NCBI GenBank assembly: GCA_033398695.1
Contig: JAWKAU010000040.1
Coordinates: 434,001 to 498,000 of the forward strand
Direction: 5' to 3'
From: Orobanche coerulescens
Taxonomy: Eukaryota; Streptophyta; Magnoliopsida; Lamiales; Orobanchaceae
DNA length: 64,000 nt
Shown one piece after another: positions 1 to 9,845 of this stretch. The translations under genes and the position numbers were made by a program. Position 1 is the first letter of the stretch. Each line of letters opens with the position of its first letter. The notes beneath the pieces are model-generated. The model saw nothing but the letters and a program-made list of their open reading frames with translations, was not told where the DNA came from and ran no database searches.

Positions 1-1164
1 ACGTTGCAAGTACGCGATTCTCAAACTTGGAAAGGAGCTTCCCTTTGGTTTGAGCGAATGAAGACGCAAAGAAGTCGTGCTTAGGAAAAGAGAAGATACG
101 TTCGTGGGATTCCCTAAAAAGGAAACTACGAAAAGATATGTCCCGGCTACACACAAGCTAAGTACATGCCGAAAAATTTCGACCTCACGCAAGGAAAGCT
201 AAGTGTCGAGGAGTACATCGAGGAATTTGAAAACTTATCCTTGATGGGAGAACTTGAAGAAAGCGAAGAATTGCGCATGTCCCGTTTCCTACGAGGTTTG
301 AACAAAAATATTGCTAATTCCGTGGAACTCTACCCCTATTCCGACTTCGATACTTTATGCGGGCTTTGCATAAAGTTGGAAAATCAAAACAAAACAAAAC
401 TCTCTAAACCCGAATTCCCACCTAAATACGGAAATACCAACTTTGGCGCGAGTTCTAGCTCGTTTCCAAAACCTGTCACCACAAGCCAGACCGTTACTAC
501 CCTTCCAAAAACTCCTATCACACCAAAAGAAACAAGCCTATCTAAAGTCCGGTGTTTCAAATGTCAAGGATTTGGACACTATCAAAGTGCTTGTCCAAAT
601 CGGAGGATTGTAACGTTGCGAGAAGCCATAGCCGCCCGAGAGGAATTATTAGCCGAAGAAGAAAGAGTTGGAGACGTTTTTAACTTAGAAGCTGACGAAG
701 AAGAAGAAGAATGCGAGGCATACGATGCCCCGAACTATGACACGAACCTTGTCCTTCGCATGTTACAAACGAAGGCCGCCCCAAGTGACGAAGAACAACG
801 GGACCAAATCTTCCACACGAAGTGTCGTGTCGGAGATAAATGGTGTAGCTTGATCATTGACGGTGGAAGTTGTACAAACGTGGCATCAAGCGAGATGGTT
901 TCAAAACTCGGTTTGATCACCACGGCCCATCCTAAGCCGTATGCACTCCATTGGCTCGATGATGGAAACAAAGTGAAGGTATCAAGACAAGTGAAGGTCG
1001 GACTCACCATGGGTTCGTATGGCGATGACATTACATGCGATGTACTACCGATGGACGCATGTCACGTGTTATTAGGAAGACCTTGGTTATTTGATCGGGA
1101 CGTACTACATCGAGGAGGAGTAATGAGTATGAGTTACGTGACAAAGGTAAAAAATTGTTCTTAA
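1..1164 (+). pseudogene. gag: RE1 Gag and protease region, frameshifted
   Basis: This encodes the capsid/nucleocapsid part of Gag and the start of Pol. Visible are the retrotransposon Gag core, a CCHC zinc knuckle ([14 protein letters not shown], near 551-595), an acidic linker rich in Glu/Asp, and the aspartic protease motif IDGGS near 856-872. The frame is open from 166, but that ATG is an artefact of a small indel: RE7 reads straight through the same stretch with no Met there. Single-base losses against RE7 occur in runs of G or A near 38-90, 1113-1120 and 1150, and the frame ends at 1164. In an intact element this would make virus-like particles and release Pol by proteolysis. It is surely broken as read; part of the damage may be sequencing error. 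Confidence 0.85.
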
Positions 1165-1799
1165 ACCTATGTCACCTCAAGCTATCCGGACGATGAGTTC
1201 GAAAAAGTCGAAGGACCGAAGCTTACGATGTTTGCAAACGAGAAAGAAGTCGAACACGCCATTGACGATGGCGAACGTGTTTATTTGATGATGATCAAGG
1301 AGGTCCAAATCTTGCCACCAAATCGCAACATGAGGAAGAGATAGACGCACTATTGCACGAGTTTTGGACGTATTTCGAAGACTTGCCGGTAGGATTACCA
1401 CCTATCCGCGGGATTGAACACGATTGATCTTATACGGGAGCTCCATTACCGAACAAAGCGGCGTATCGTTGTAATCCCGAAGAAACCAAAGAACTACAAC
1501 GTCAAATTGATGAACTCATGAATCACGGATATGTCCGAGAAAGTTTAAGTCCGTGTGCGGTTCCGGTTCTACTTGTGCCAAAGAAAGACGGAACATGGCG
1601 AATGTGTATTGACAGAGAGCCGTGAATAACATCACCGTCAAGTATCGGTTTCCCATCCCGAGACTAGACGACATCCGGACGAGTTACATGGCTCGGTTAT
1701 ATTTTCCAAAGTTGATTTACGGAGCGGATACCATCAAATCCGCATGCGAGAGGGAGACGAATGGAAAACGGCGTTTAAAACAAAGAATGGACTTTACGA
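1165..1799 (+). pseudogene. pol: RE1 protease-RT linker and RT N-terminus, degraded
   Basis: Matches RE7 32840-33312 and RE8 (minus strand) throughout but carries many one- or two-base losses, so no frame stays open. Recognisable pieces are the linker before RT, the RT opening around [16 protein letters not shown], and VPKKDGTWRMCID near 1577-1612. A longer loss between 1670 and 1690 removes part of the [10 protein letters not shown] segment. In a working element this part forms the fingers of reverse transcriptase. The damage is much denser than in the next 1.6 kb of the same element. Confidence 0.8.
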
Positions 1800-3449
1800 A
1801 TGGGTTGTGATGCCATTCGGCCTCACCAACGCCCGAGCACCTTTATGAGGTTGATGAACGAGGTTCTTAAACCTTTCTTGGGAAAGTTTGTTGTCGTGTA
1901 CTTAGACGACATTTTGATCTACAGTCGGTCCGTAGAAGAACATCTCAAACATTTGCGGTACGTGTTTGAGACGCTAAGGGAACAAAAACTTTATGGAAAA
2001 CGGGAGAAGTGTACTTTCCTAGTCGAGAGTCTTGTCTTTCTCGGCTATGTTGTTTCGAAAGACGGAGTTTCGGTCGACCAAGAGAAGATCGCGGCAATCA
2101 AGTCGTGGCCGACCCCAAAGACAATCACGGAGGTACGGTCATTTCATGGCCTCGCTTCTTTTTACCGACGATTCATACGGGACTTTAGCACTATATCCAG
2201 TCCGATCACGGAGTGTCTGAAAAAGGGAACCTTTGCTTGGAACGAGACGGCCCAAAAGGCTTTTGAAAATTTGAAAGGAAAATTATGTGAAGCGCCGATT
2301 TTGACGTTACCCGATTTTTCACAACCGTTTGAGGTGGAATGCGACGCTAGCGGAGTTGGAATCGGGGCAGTGCTTATTCAAAGAGGCCATCCCATTGCCT
2401 ATTTTTCGGAGAAGTTAAGTGGAGCCCGAGTGAATTATTGTACTTACGACAAGGAGTTCTATGCTATCGTAAGAGCACTCGATCATTGGAGTCATTATCT
2501 GCGTTCGAAACATTTCGTGCTGCATTCGGATCACGAGTCGTTGAAATACATCAACGGACAGAGTAAGCTAAGCCCGAGACATGCAAAATGGGTGGAATTT
2601 TTACAATCTTTTCACTTTTCATCCAAGTACAAAGACGGGAAGAGTAATGTAGTGGCGGATGCACTATCGAGACGGTATGCCTTACTGTCGATGCTAGATG
2701 TTCGTTTGTTGGGGTTCGAGACTTTGAAAGATCACTACAATGACGATTTGGACTTCGGGAAAAATTTTAACCGTTGTAAAACGGCCCCGTACGAGGAATT
2801 TGTTTTACAGGATGGCTTTCTCTTCAAGGGGAATAAATTATGTGTGCCGAGACATACAATTCGGGAATTGTTGGTTCGGGAGGCGCACGGAGGAGGACTA
2901 GCCGGTCACTTCGGTTCGACCAAAACTGTAGAGGTGTTAAAAGAACATTTCTTTTGGCCGAAGATGTATGGTGACGTAAGCACAATCGTAAGCAAATGCG
3001 TAACTTGTCACATGATGAAGAGTTCGTTCAAGTCGAGTACATACATGCCGTTGCCGATACCGTTACGACCGTGGGAGGATGTTTCGATGGATTTTATTGT
3101 GGCTTTACCTCGTACTCAACGAGGCAAAGACTCGATCATGGTGGTTGTCGACCGTTTTTCGAAAATGGCTCACTTTATCTCGTGCCACAAAACCGATGAT
3201 GCAAGCAATGTGGCGGACTTGTACTTAGGAAGTAGTTCGTTTACACGGAGTGCCAAAACTATCGTATCGGATCGAGATTCCAAATTTCGAGTTACTACGA
3301 ATACTTTATGGAGGAAAGTAGGTACTAAACTCCTATTCAAGATTTCACATCACCCGCAAACCGACGGATGCACCGAGGTAACTAATCGAACCTTGGGAGC
3401 ATTATTGCGAGGGTTGGTAAATAAAACACGGAAGAATTTGGGACGTTAA
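1800..3449 (+). CDS. pol: RE1 Pol: RT palm, RNase H and integrase (549-codon open frame)
   Basis: An open frame of 549 codons covers the second half of RT, RNase H, and the integrase zinc finger and catalytic core. The RT active site YLDD sits near residues 35-38, RNase H starts at FEVECDASG near residue 178, and a second acidic RNase H block is [12 protein letters not shown]. The integrase HHCC finger lies at [11 protein letters not shown]...CVTCHMMKS, with core acids in [17 protein letters not shown] and the Glu of [12 protein letters not shown]. Within the core, the eleven residues usually read [11 protein letters not shown] are replaced by an out-of-phase stretch, LGSSSFTRS, before the frame returns. 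RE7 and RE8 carry the same block. The first codons ([12 protein letters not shown]) are a frameshifted reading of the RT segment, so the true protein began upstream. Confidence 0.85.
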   Translation: MGCDAIRPHQRPSTFMRLMNEVLKPFLGKFVVVYLDDILIYSRSVEEHLKHLRYVFETLREQKLYGKREKCTFLVESLVFLGYVVSKDGVSVDQEKIAAIKSWPTPKTITEVRSFHGLASFYRRFIRDFSTISSPITECLKKGTFAWNETAQKAFENLKGKLCEAPILTLPDFSQPFEVECDASGVGIGAVLIQRGHPIAYFSEKLSGARVNYCTYDKEFYAIVRALDHWSHYLRSKHFVLHSDHESLKYINGQSKLSPRHAKWVEFLQSFHFSSKYKDGKSNVVADALSRRYALLSMLDVRLLGFETLKDHYNDDLDFGKNFNRCKTAPYEEFVLQDGFLFKGNKLCVPRHTIRELLVREAHGGGLAGHFGSTKTVEVLKEHFFWPKMYGDVSTIVSKCVTCHMMKSSFKSSTYMPLPIPLRPWEDVSMDFIVALPRTQRGKDSIMVVVDRFSKMAHFISCHKTDDASNVADLYLGSSSFTRSAKTIVSDRDSKFRVTTNTLWRKVGTKLLFKISHHPQTDGCTEVTNRTLGALLRGLVNKTRKNLGR

Positions 3450-4106
3450 ACTTGCTCATGCGGAATTCGCATACAATCGATCACCCGGATATGCCACGGC
3501 CCATTCACCTTTTGAAGTGGTATACGGATTAAATCCGCACTTGCCATTAGACTTGATTCCCCTGCCGAGCAACGAATTGGTTCACAAGGACGCCGAAGCA
3601 AAACTCAAATCCATGATAAAGTTACATGAAAAGATACGGAACGGATTAAAGAAGTGAATGAAATTTACAAACGGAAGTCGAACAAAAATAAAAAAGCGAG
3701 ATTATTTGATGTTGGCGACTTAGTTTGGATACATTTGAGAAAAGAAAGATTCCCAAGCAAACGGAAGAACAAATTAATGCCGAGAGCCGAGGGTCCGTAC
3801 AAAATTGTGGAAAAGGTGAACGACAACGCATACAAAATCGAACTTCCGGGCGAATACGGAGTACACGCGACATTCAACGTAGGTGATCTCTCACCTTATC
3901 TTGACGACGATGGCATTGCAGAATTGAGGTCAATTCCTTTCAAAGACGGAGGGAATGATACGATATCTAATATTCCAGTCGGAGAATCTCCAATAAAAAT
4001 CGACATCCATGATGATGCAAATTCGCATGGCCATGCATCATTATATTTGGGAGAAAAGAATACGCGGCTTGGAGTTACGTTGTTAATCAGAATCGGAATA
4101 ACGTAG
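3450..4106 (+). pseudogene. pol: RE1 integrase C-terminus with LTR-encoded tail
   Basis: After a frameshift at about 3450 the integrase continues (LAHAEFAYNRSPGYATAHSP, near 3455-3510) and, from 3654, in an open frame to 4106. This part has the GPY/F module (MPRAEGPYKIVEKVNDNAY, then FNVGDLSPYLDDDG), which in this group helps DNA binding and multimerisation. The frame does not stop at the polypurine tract but crosses the LTR start at 3956 and runs 50 codons into U3, ending in a tail with IKIDIHDD and YLGEK. Similar tails occur in RE3, RE4, RE5 and RE7. Frameshifts at about 3450 and 3640 break the protein. Confidence 0.85.
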
Positions 4107-4553
4107 AATTCGACGACGGAATCGGTCCGAAAGCATGAGAAAATCGGCCATATCATGCTTGAAAGGGACATATCTTGACTTCATATCTTTACAAAATAAA
4201 GAAGTGATTCCCTCCTTCCCCACCTTGTCACAAACGGCCGAACCAATGGATGGAGTGAAGACTTTCTTCATCATGTCACTATCCCTCATTTCATTATCAC
4301 CTATGTAGTTCCAAGAAGGAGGATATCACAAATCTACACCAAATCCTCCTAAGGTGTGATCGGCCGAAATGCATGCATGGGAAGAATGATATTTTGTTCT
4401 ACTTCATGTCACCATCAAAGACCAAGAGTGCTTCATGTCCCTTTCACCTAATAACACCAAGAGACTTGATATCTCATCCTTGGATTTTCGGCCGAAATGA
4501 TGTTGCTAGGAAGTTCGTTTTTTTCATTTTGTTGTATTTTCTTTCGGTTATAA

Positions 4554-4571
4554 ACTACTATATATAGTAGT
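4554..4571 (+). promoter_or_regulatory. Palindromic TATA box of RE1-family LTR
   Basis: ACTACTATATATAGTAGT is a perfect 18-bp palindrome with TATATATA at its centre. It is kept in RE7 (31058-31075 and in its 3' LTR) and RE8 (33641-33658). Its place about 130-140 bp before the leader hairpins fits the core promoter at the U3/R border. The start site is inferred. Confidence 0.7.
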
Positions 4572-4697
4572 GTTCGTTGTACTTGTAATGTATCGAGAAT
4601 CATAATAAACTTTGTATTTCCTTTGAAATATACGTTGAACGAGTTCGACAAACTTTAGTTACTATTTCGACGAGTCTCGAGATTTTAACTTGATCAA

Positions 4698-4757
4698 TTC
4701 TCAAAAGGTCTTGGGAAGAGATTACCCTTTTATCGAGTTATAGGTCTAGTTCGATAA
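4698..4757 (+). promoter_or_regulatory. Twin hairpin in RE1 LTR leader
   Basis: Hairpin 1: arm TTCTCAA, loop AAGGTC, arm TTGGGAA (4698-4717). Hairpin 2: arm TTATCGAGTTA, loop TAGGTC, arm TAGTTCGATAA (4730-4757). As RNA both stems close fully, using one and two G-U pairs respectively. See the finding on twin hairpins. Confidence 0.7.
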
Positions 4758-4900
4758 AAACACACCAAACTCCGTACATCATACTATATCACGGCCGAAT
4801 CCCATTAAATTCGTCCATCACCTTTGTAATTTTTGATCCATATTGTAAACTTGTTAATCTTCCGTTGTGTTTATACGTATTACTTACGTAATTCGTATCA

Positions 4901-5714
4901 GGTCGTGAACAAATAGTGCGGCACACAATGCCAATAGTAGTCACCAACAGCAGTGAGTACGCGAGCAGTGATCGGTCGAACACGAACAAACAGCAACAGG
5001 CGAACTAATATGAATCTCGATCAGCTATGACGATTGCGATTTAACGAGATGGAAGTAAATTTCATGAACAAGAAACTGGACAACACTCCGGTGAACAACA
5101 CCACGAACGAATCCAAAGATTCCGACCAAACAAGAACAGCTTCCGATCGAACGAACAGAAAACAGTAAAAGATTTTAATGAGATAGACCTATAACTCGTC
5201 AAAGATGATCTCTTATCAAGACCTATTGAGAATTGATCAGATTAGAATTCGAAAACGCATCGAATAATAATCAAGAATTTGTGTTTGAGACACGTCAAAC
5301 AATTAAAACTCAAAGAGAGCAAAATCAACTTGTGTATTCAATATGCAAATCGGTCGATCTACATGTGATATTTATAGCCGCCAAACCCTAGTACCAAGCA
5401 TACTAATAAAAGGCTATTCCCTAAAACGCCGGTAAATAAGTTTAGGCTACTAATGCCTAATTAAAATAATTAAACGAACAAAGTAAAGCAAAATAGGCAT
5501 GCACATATCGCATCCTTATGAATAATATTTCCTACTATGCAATTAAATAAATAAAACGAACAATTACATAATCCCGAGCCCGACCACCAAAGTCACTCCA
5601 AGTTCCGAGCTCGTCTTCTCGCCTAGCTACGTGATTCGTCGTGCATGTGCATGGTGTGCATGGTCTTCTACATTGATCACCAAATCATCTCCTCCACTAG
5701 CCTATATCGTATCA
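4901..5714 (-). repeat. RE2 3' LTR, partial
   Basis: Minus-strand LTR starting TGATACGA at 5714, just after the polypurine tract TTTAAAGGGGGAGGAAA. It matches the RE2 5' LTR (28248-29258) from about 28467 onward; the last 200 bp or so (U5 end) lie beyond RE1, outside the window. It contains a degraded form of the twin hairpin at about 5183-5232. Confidence 0.9.
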
Positions 5715-6509
5715 TTTCCTCCCCCTTTAAAGGGAATTGTCCTCAACTCCGAAATTCCGTCATCATCAAGATAAGGCGAAAGAACCCCAACATTAAAGGT
5801 TGCATGCACCCCATAATCTCCCGGAAGTTCTATCTTGTATGCATTGTCGTTCACCTTCGCAACTACTCTAAACGGTCCCTCAGCTCGCGGCATCAACTTG
5901 TTCTTACGCTTACTCAGAAATCGCTCTTTTCTCAAATACACCCAAACCAAATCACCAACTTCGAATAATCTCAACTTTCTTTGCTTGCTCGACTTTCATT
6001 TGTAAGTTTCATTTATTTCCTTAATTCAGTTACGTACTTGCTCGTGTAATTTCATCATTGACTCCAGCTTAGACTCCGCATCCTTATGCACCAACTTGTC
6101 ACTCGGCAATGGAATTAGATCTAACGGCATGTAAGGATTCAGCCTATAAACTACTTCAAACGAAGAGTGTGCCATGGCATGAGTAGGAGAACAATTATTA
6201 GCAAACTCCGCATGTGCAAGCTTCAAATCCTAATCCTTTTGTGTCTTGCTCACAAGACCGCGTAATAAAGTGCCCAAGGTTCGATTGGTTATCTTGATTT
6301 GGCTGTCCGTTTATGGATGATGCGACATGCTAAATAGAAGCTTTGGTTCCCACCTTTCTCAACAAATAGCTAAGAAATTTTGAGTCCCGATCCGAAACAA
6401 TCGTCTTCGGGACCCCATGCAATCGTATGATCTCTCAGAAATATAAATCGGCGATGTTACTCGCGTCGTCCGTCTTATGGCAAGCCACAAAGTGAGCCAT
6501 CTTCGAAAA
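5702..6509 (-). pseudogene. pol: RE2 integrase core and C-terminus, broken
   Basis: From right to left this covers the end of the integrase core (VSDRDSKF near 6380) and the C-terminal GPY/F module (MPRAEGPFRVVAKVNDNAY and FNVGVLSPYLDDDG, 5702-5974). Stops or frame changes occur near 6470, 6300-6320, 6230, 6025 and 5990. The frame ends at 5702, twelve bases inside the LTR, with NDTI then TAG, so this copy lacks the longer LTR-encoded tail seen in RE1, RE3 and RE5. The stretch is recognisable throughout but not functional. Confidence 0.85.
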
Positions 6510-7541
6510 TCAATCTACAACAACAATAATAGCATCCCTCCCTCGTTGAGTACGAGGTAAAGCAACAATGAAATCTATCGAGACATCTTCCCACGGCTTT
6601 TCCGGAATCAGCAAAGGCATGTATACTCCCTGCTTGAACGAACTCTTCACCATGTGGCGTGTCATGCACTTGCTAATTATGTCATTCACATCCCCTTGCA
6701 TCTTCGGCCAATAAAAATATTCCTTAAGTACCTCCAATGTCTTAGCCGAACCAAAGTGGCCAGCCAAGCCTCCACCATGAGCTTCCCGAACCAACGATTC
6801 CCGAACCGCGTGTTTGGGCAAGCAAAGGCGATTTCCATTGAAGAGGAAGCCTTCTTGTATCACAAATTCTCTAAACGGACCAGATTTACAATGAGTGAAA
6901 GTCTTACCAAAATCCGCATCACCATCATAATATTCCTTTAATGTTTCGAACCCAAGCAAACGAACATCAAGAATAGAGAGCAAGGCATACCGTCTAGACA
7001 ACGCATCCGCTATAATGTTGCTCTTGCCATCCTTATACTTGGATGACAAATGGAATGATTGCAAGAACTTCACCCACTTAGCATGTCTCGGACTCAACTT
7101 CTGTTGCCCATTAATATACTTCAAAGAATCATGATCCGAATATAGAATAAAGTATTTCGGCCGAATGTAACGACTCCAATGATCAAGAGTTCTCACAATG
7201 GCATAGAACACTTTGTCGTAAGTACAATAGTTGAGTCGAGCCCCACTCAATTTCTCCAAGAAGTATGCGATCGGCCGTCTCCCTTGGACGAGAACCGCCC
7301 CAATACCCACTCCACTCGCATCACATTCTACCTCGAACGGTTGTGAAAAATCGGGTAACGCCAAGATAGGCGCCTCACACATTTTTGTTTTCAACTTTTC
7401 AAACGCCCCTTGGGCAGCCCCGCTCCACACAAATGGACCCTTCTTCAAACACTCTGTTATCGGACTCGTAATGGTGCTAAAGTCTCGAATAAACTTCTGA
7501 TAAAAAGAGGCCAGCCCGTGGAATGATCTAACCTCCATCAC
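6510..7541 (-). CDS. pol: RE2 Pol: RNase H and integrase N-terminal part (343 codons)
   Basis: Open minus-strand frame. It starts in the RT connection ([18 protein letters not shown]), passes through RNase H ([19 protein letters not shown], then [15 protein letters not shown] and [12 protein letters not shown]), and ends in the integrase with the zinc finger ([10 protein letters not shown]...KCMTRHMVKSS) and the first catalytic Asp in SIDFIVALP. The second Cys of the CxxC pair reads Arg (CMTRH where relatives have CVTCH), so the finger is damaged. The first Met is internal to the ancestral polyprotein. It once served reverse transcription and integration of RE2. Confidence 0.85.
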   Translation of the reverse strand: MMEVRSFHGLASFYQKFIRDFSTITSPITECLKKGPFVWSGAAQGAFEKLKTKMCEAPILALPDFSQPFEVECDASGVGIGAVLVQGRRPIAYFLEKLSGARLNYCTYDKVFYAIVRTLDHWSRYIRPKYFILYSDHDSLKYINGQQKLSPRHAKWVKFLQSFHLSSKYKDGKSNIIADALSRRYALLSILDVRLLGFETLKEYYDGDADFGKTFTHCKSGPFREFVIQEGFLFNGNRLCLPKHAVRESLVREAHGGGLAGHFGSAKTLEVLKEYFYWPKMQGDVNDIISKCMTRHMVKSSFKQGVYMPLLIPEKPWEDVSIDFIVALPRTQRGRDAIIVVVD

Positions 7542-7768
7542 GACTTAGGCGTCGGCCATACCTTGATCGCTTCGATTTTGGTTTGATCAACCGACACTCC
7601 ATCCCTTGTAACAACATTGCCAAGAAAAGTTATGCTCTCAACTAGAAATGCACACTTTTCTTTCTTTCCATAAAGCCGTTGAGAACTAAGAGTCTCGAAT
7701 ACTTGCCGTAGATGACTGAGATGCTCCTCTACCGACCGACTATAAACCAAAATATCATCCAAGTCAAC
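7542..7768 (-). pseudogene. pol: RE2 RT palm/thumb piece, cut by RE3
   Basis: The minus-strand frame here reads [25 protein letters not shown] and on to [21 protein letters not shown], the RT stretch from the catalytic YLDD onward. The tyrosine side of YLDD is lost at the RE3 junction; the rest of RT resumes at 26028. A frame change near 7540 separates it from the RNase H frame. Confidence 0.85.
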
Positions 7769-8710
7769 TGATATGGGATTGATTAATATGAATGAAAAAG
7801 ACGAGGTAAGAATCGACATAAATGGCCTTACAACACGCCAGACACTTATGACTACATTTTGAGGCGAGAAAACGGACACAAGACGTGGAGTGACCATGGT
7901 GCTCGGTCTCGGCCGTGTCATATGACACGGCCCGTGTCACACTGTGCCGGAAAAGGAAAACTCGCTACCTGCCGAACTCGACCGTGTCAGGCGACACAGC
8001 CCATGTGAAACCCTTCCGGATAATCAAATCTTGCTGCCCGTCTAACCCGATCGTGCCAGGCTACATGGTCGAGTCTCGCTCGTCCAGATTCGGCAGAATC
8101 TGCCGCTGCGGCCATGTCAAGTGACACGGCCCGTGACACGGGCCGTGTCACTCCGCCAGCCCTTTTATTTTATACACTTTGTGTGTATTGTTTTGTATTC
8201 TCTTTTCTTTCTTTACACCTTTTAGGGATTGTGTTCCCCCTAATATGTGATTTGTGTTCCCCTTTATTTTTTTATCTTGATTTGTTTTGCTTATTCAAAG
8301 ATCTTGTAATATTTTTTATTTTCTTTAGTTGATGTAGGAAGACTTGGTTTTCCTATAAGTAAGTCTTTGATAGTCTTGTAATATCATTGAATGTTGAAGA
8401 AATGAATACACTTTGTGTTTTCATCCTTGTTGAATGATTTTCATCAAACCCTTGATTTTTATTCGATGCGTTTTCGAGTATTAATCCGATCGATTCTCAA
8501 TAGGTCTTGAGAAGAAATCATCTTATCGAATTAAATGTCTAATTCGATAAACCCTTGTTCTTGATCGATTTGTTAATTTATCCGATATTATCTCCATAAA
8601 AGTGCATTCGAAATATCCTATCCACGAAAATATACTTCCGTTACGATATACTTCCATACTTATACATTTTCCATCCGACACATATTCACTCTCCGAACGA
8701 ATTCGTATCA
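7769..8710 (+). repeat. RE3 5' LTR (942 bp)
   Basis: Starts TGATATGG and ends TTCGTATCA. Its partner is 25097-26027 (931 bp); by eye the pair differ at roughly one base in fifteen to twenty, mostly transitions, so this is an older insertion than RE5, RE7 or RE8. The 5' portion has CCGTGTC/GACACGG palindromes (7908-8150), and the twin hairpin is at 8494-8550. Confidence 0.93.
8494..8550 (+). promoter_or_regulatory. Twin hairpin in RE3 5' LTR
   Basis: Hairpin 1: TTCTCAA, loop TAGGTC, TTGAGAA (8494-8513), all Watson-Crick pairs. Hairpin 2: TTATCGAATTA, loop AATGTC, TAATTCGATAA (8523-8550), also fully paired. The 3' LTR copy is at 25811-25867. Confidence 0.7.
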
Positions 8711-8714
8711 TTAG

Positions 8715-8726
8715 TGGCATTGGAGC
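8715..8726 (+). other. RE3 primer-binding site
   Basis: TGGCATTGGAGC, four bases after the LTR end, matches the plant initiator tRNA-Met site TGGTATCAGAGC at ten of twelve positions. It primes minus-strand DNA synthesis. Confidence 0.8.
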
Positions 8727-8779
8727 CCAAGGTTGTTTCCTTGGCGATTTTATTGGCGACTTCGTATTAAAACTATCTC

Positions 8780-9845
8780 GTGACTCTCTTGATGAAACTC
8801 CGTGACGCACTAAGCGGTTTACTGGAGCAACGTATGCAAGCAAGACGCAGAGACGATACACATTCACCGCACCATGCAGATGAGTTTACAGTAAACGAAC
8901 TTCTGGAGTTCGTTGGAGGTACCGATCCCGAAGCTTATTTGGAATGGGAATGGAAGATTGAGCGCATGTTCGAATTCAAAGACCTTAACGACGAGAAACG
9001 TTGCAAATATGCAATTCTCAAGTTAGGGAAGGGTGCTTCTCTTTGGTTCGAAGGAGTGAAGACACGAAGAGCTCGGGCAGGAAAGGCAAAGATCCGTTCA
9101 TGGGATTCATTAAAAAGAAAACTTCCGTAAGAGGTATGTGCCAACATCACATCGGTTAACCTTATACCAGAAGATTGCCGACTTCATGCAAGGAAAACTA
9201 AGTGTCGGTGAATACATTGAAGAGTTCGAAAGCTTGGTCTTAATGGGAGAACTAGAAGAAAACGAAGAGCAAAAGATGTCAAGTTTTTTACGTGGCTTGT
9301 ATAAAAACATAGCTAACATGGTGGAATTATACCCATATGAAGATTTCGATACTTTATGTGGATTATGTGTAAAAATATAGGCCCAAAATAAGGTGAAGTT
9401 TTCAAGACCCGAATTTCCATCCAAATTCGGAAATTCAAGTATCGGTTCAAGTTCGGGTACTAAAAGCACCGCGCCAAGTCCTGTCCCTGTTGCGGCTCCT
9501 AAGCCTCCCTACATAGCCAAAGAAACGAGTTTGGCAAAGGTACGATGTTTCAAGTGTCAAGGGTTCGGTCATTACCAAAATGCGTGTCTGAATAAATGGG
9601 TGGTGACGCAAAGGGAGGCTCTTGAGTTCCGGGAAGAATTGTTAGTCGAAGACCAAAGAGAAAGGCTCGGTGACGTGTTTGACATGGACGCCAAAGAAGG
9701 AGAGGAGTGCGAGGCTTATGATGCTCTAGATTATGACACGAGTCTAGTCCTTCACACTTTGCAAGTCAAAACGGTTTCGAGGGATACGGAACAACGAGAC
9801 CAAATATTCCACACCAAGTGTTAAATCAAAGACAAATGGTGTAGT
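8780..9845 (+). pseudogene. gag: RE3 Gag, broken
   Basis: Gag in three open pieces (8780-9130, 9138-9380, 9393-9824). The first has FVGGTDPEAYLEWEWKIERMFEFKDL and LKLGKGASLWFEG; the second has the conserved core from MQGKLSVGEYIEEFE to the block ending DTLCGLCVK; the third has the CCHC knuckle ([14 protein letters not shown], near 9547-9590) and the acidic linker. A frameshift near 9127 and stops at 9378-9380 (TAG) and 9822-9824 (CAA to TAA) break it. The start is uncertain: relatives begin MDFS or MDLN a few codons upstream, but here that ATG is not kept. Confidence 0.85.

Larger units (their letters stand above)
1..4900 (+). mobile_element. RE1: Ty3/gypsy LTR retrotransposon, 5' end beyond window edge
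   Basis: Base 1 matches the Gag region of the sister element RE7 at 31684, so the 5' LTR, primer-binding site and start of Gag lie left of the window. The order Gag, protease, RT, RNase H, integrase, 3' LTR is complete from there. The 3' LTR ends in TCGTATCA at 4900 and is followed directly by the LTR of RE2, so RE1 is inserted in RE2's 3' LTR; the intact RE2 sequence at the matching point is near 28467. The target duplication cannot be checked because the left end is missing. Confidence 0.93.
3956..4900 (+). repeat. RE1 3' LTR (945 bp)
   Basis: Starts TGATACGA directly after a purine-rich stretch (AAAGACGGAGGGAA, the likely polypurine tract) and ends TCGTATCA, giving an 8-bp terminal inverted repeat with TG...CA ends. 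Same family as the LTRs of RE7 and RE8 but with a different U3 centre. It holds a palindromic TATA box and the twin TAGGTC-type hairpins, listed separately. Confidence 0.93.
4901..7768 (-). mobile_element. RE2: Ty3/gypsy element, 3' half (minus strand)
   Basis: Reading on the minus strand, this holds RT thumb, RNase H, integrase and a 3' LTR. The 5' half (RT, protease, Gag, 5' LTR) is at 26028-29258; the two halves were split by RE3. The join is exact in the RT segment that follows YLDD, with target copies TCAAC (7764-7768) and TAAAC (26028-26032), one mismatch. The left end is cut at 4900 by RE1. Confidence 0.92.

Noticed and set aside
3228..3262. New integrase subdomain (GSSSFTRS)
   Set aside because: It is the same DNA read out of phase; the nucleotide sequence still encodes the ordinary residues in the other frame.
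4910..5170. Simple-sequence satellite
   Set aside because: Matches the RE2 5' LTR at 28470-28740 base for base apart from substitutions; it is LTR sequence.
7900..8150. CRISPR-like array in the CCGTGTC/GACACGG region
   Set aside because: Repeats are short, irregular and palindromic, in a plant LTR; no spacers of constant length and no cas genes.
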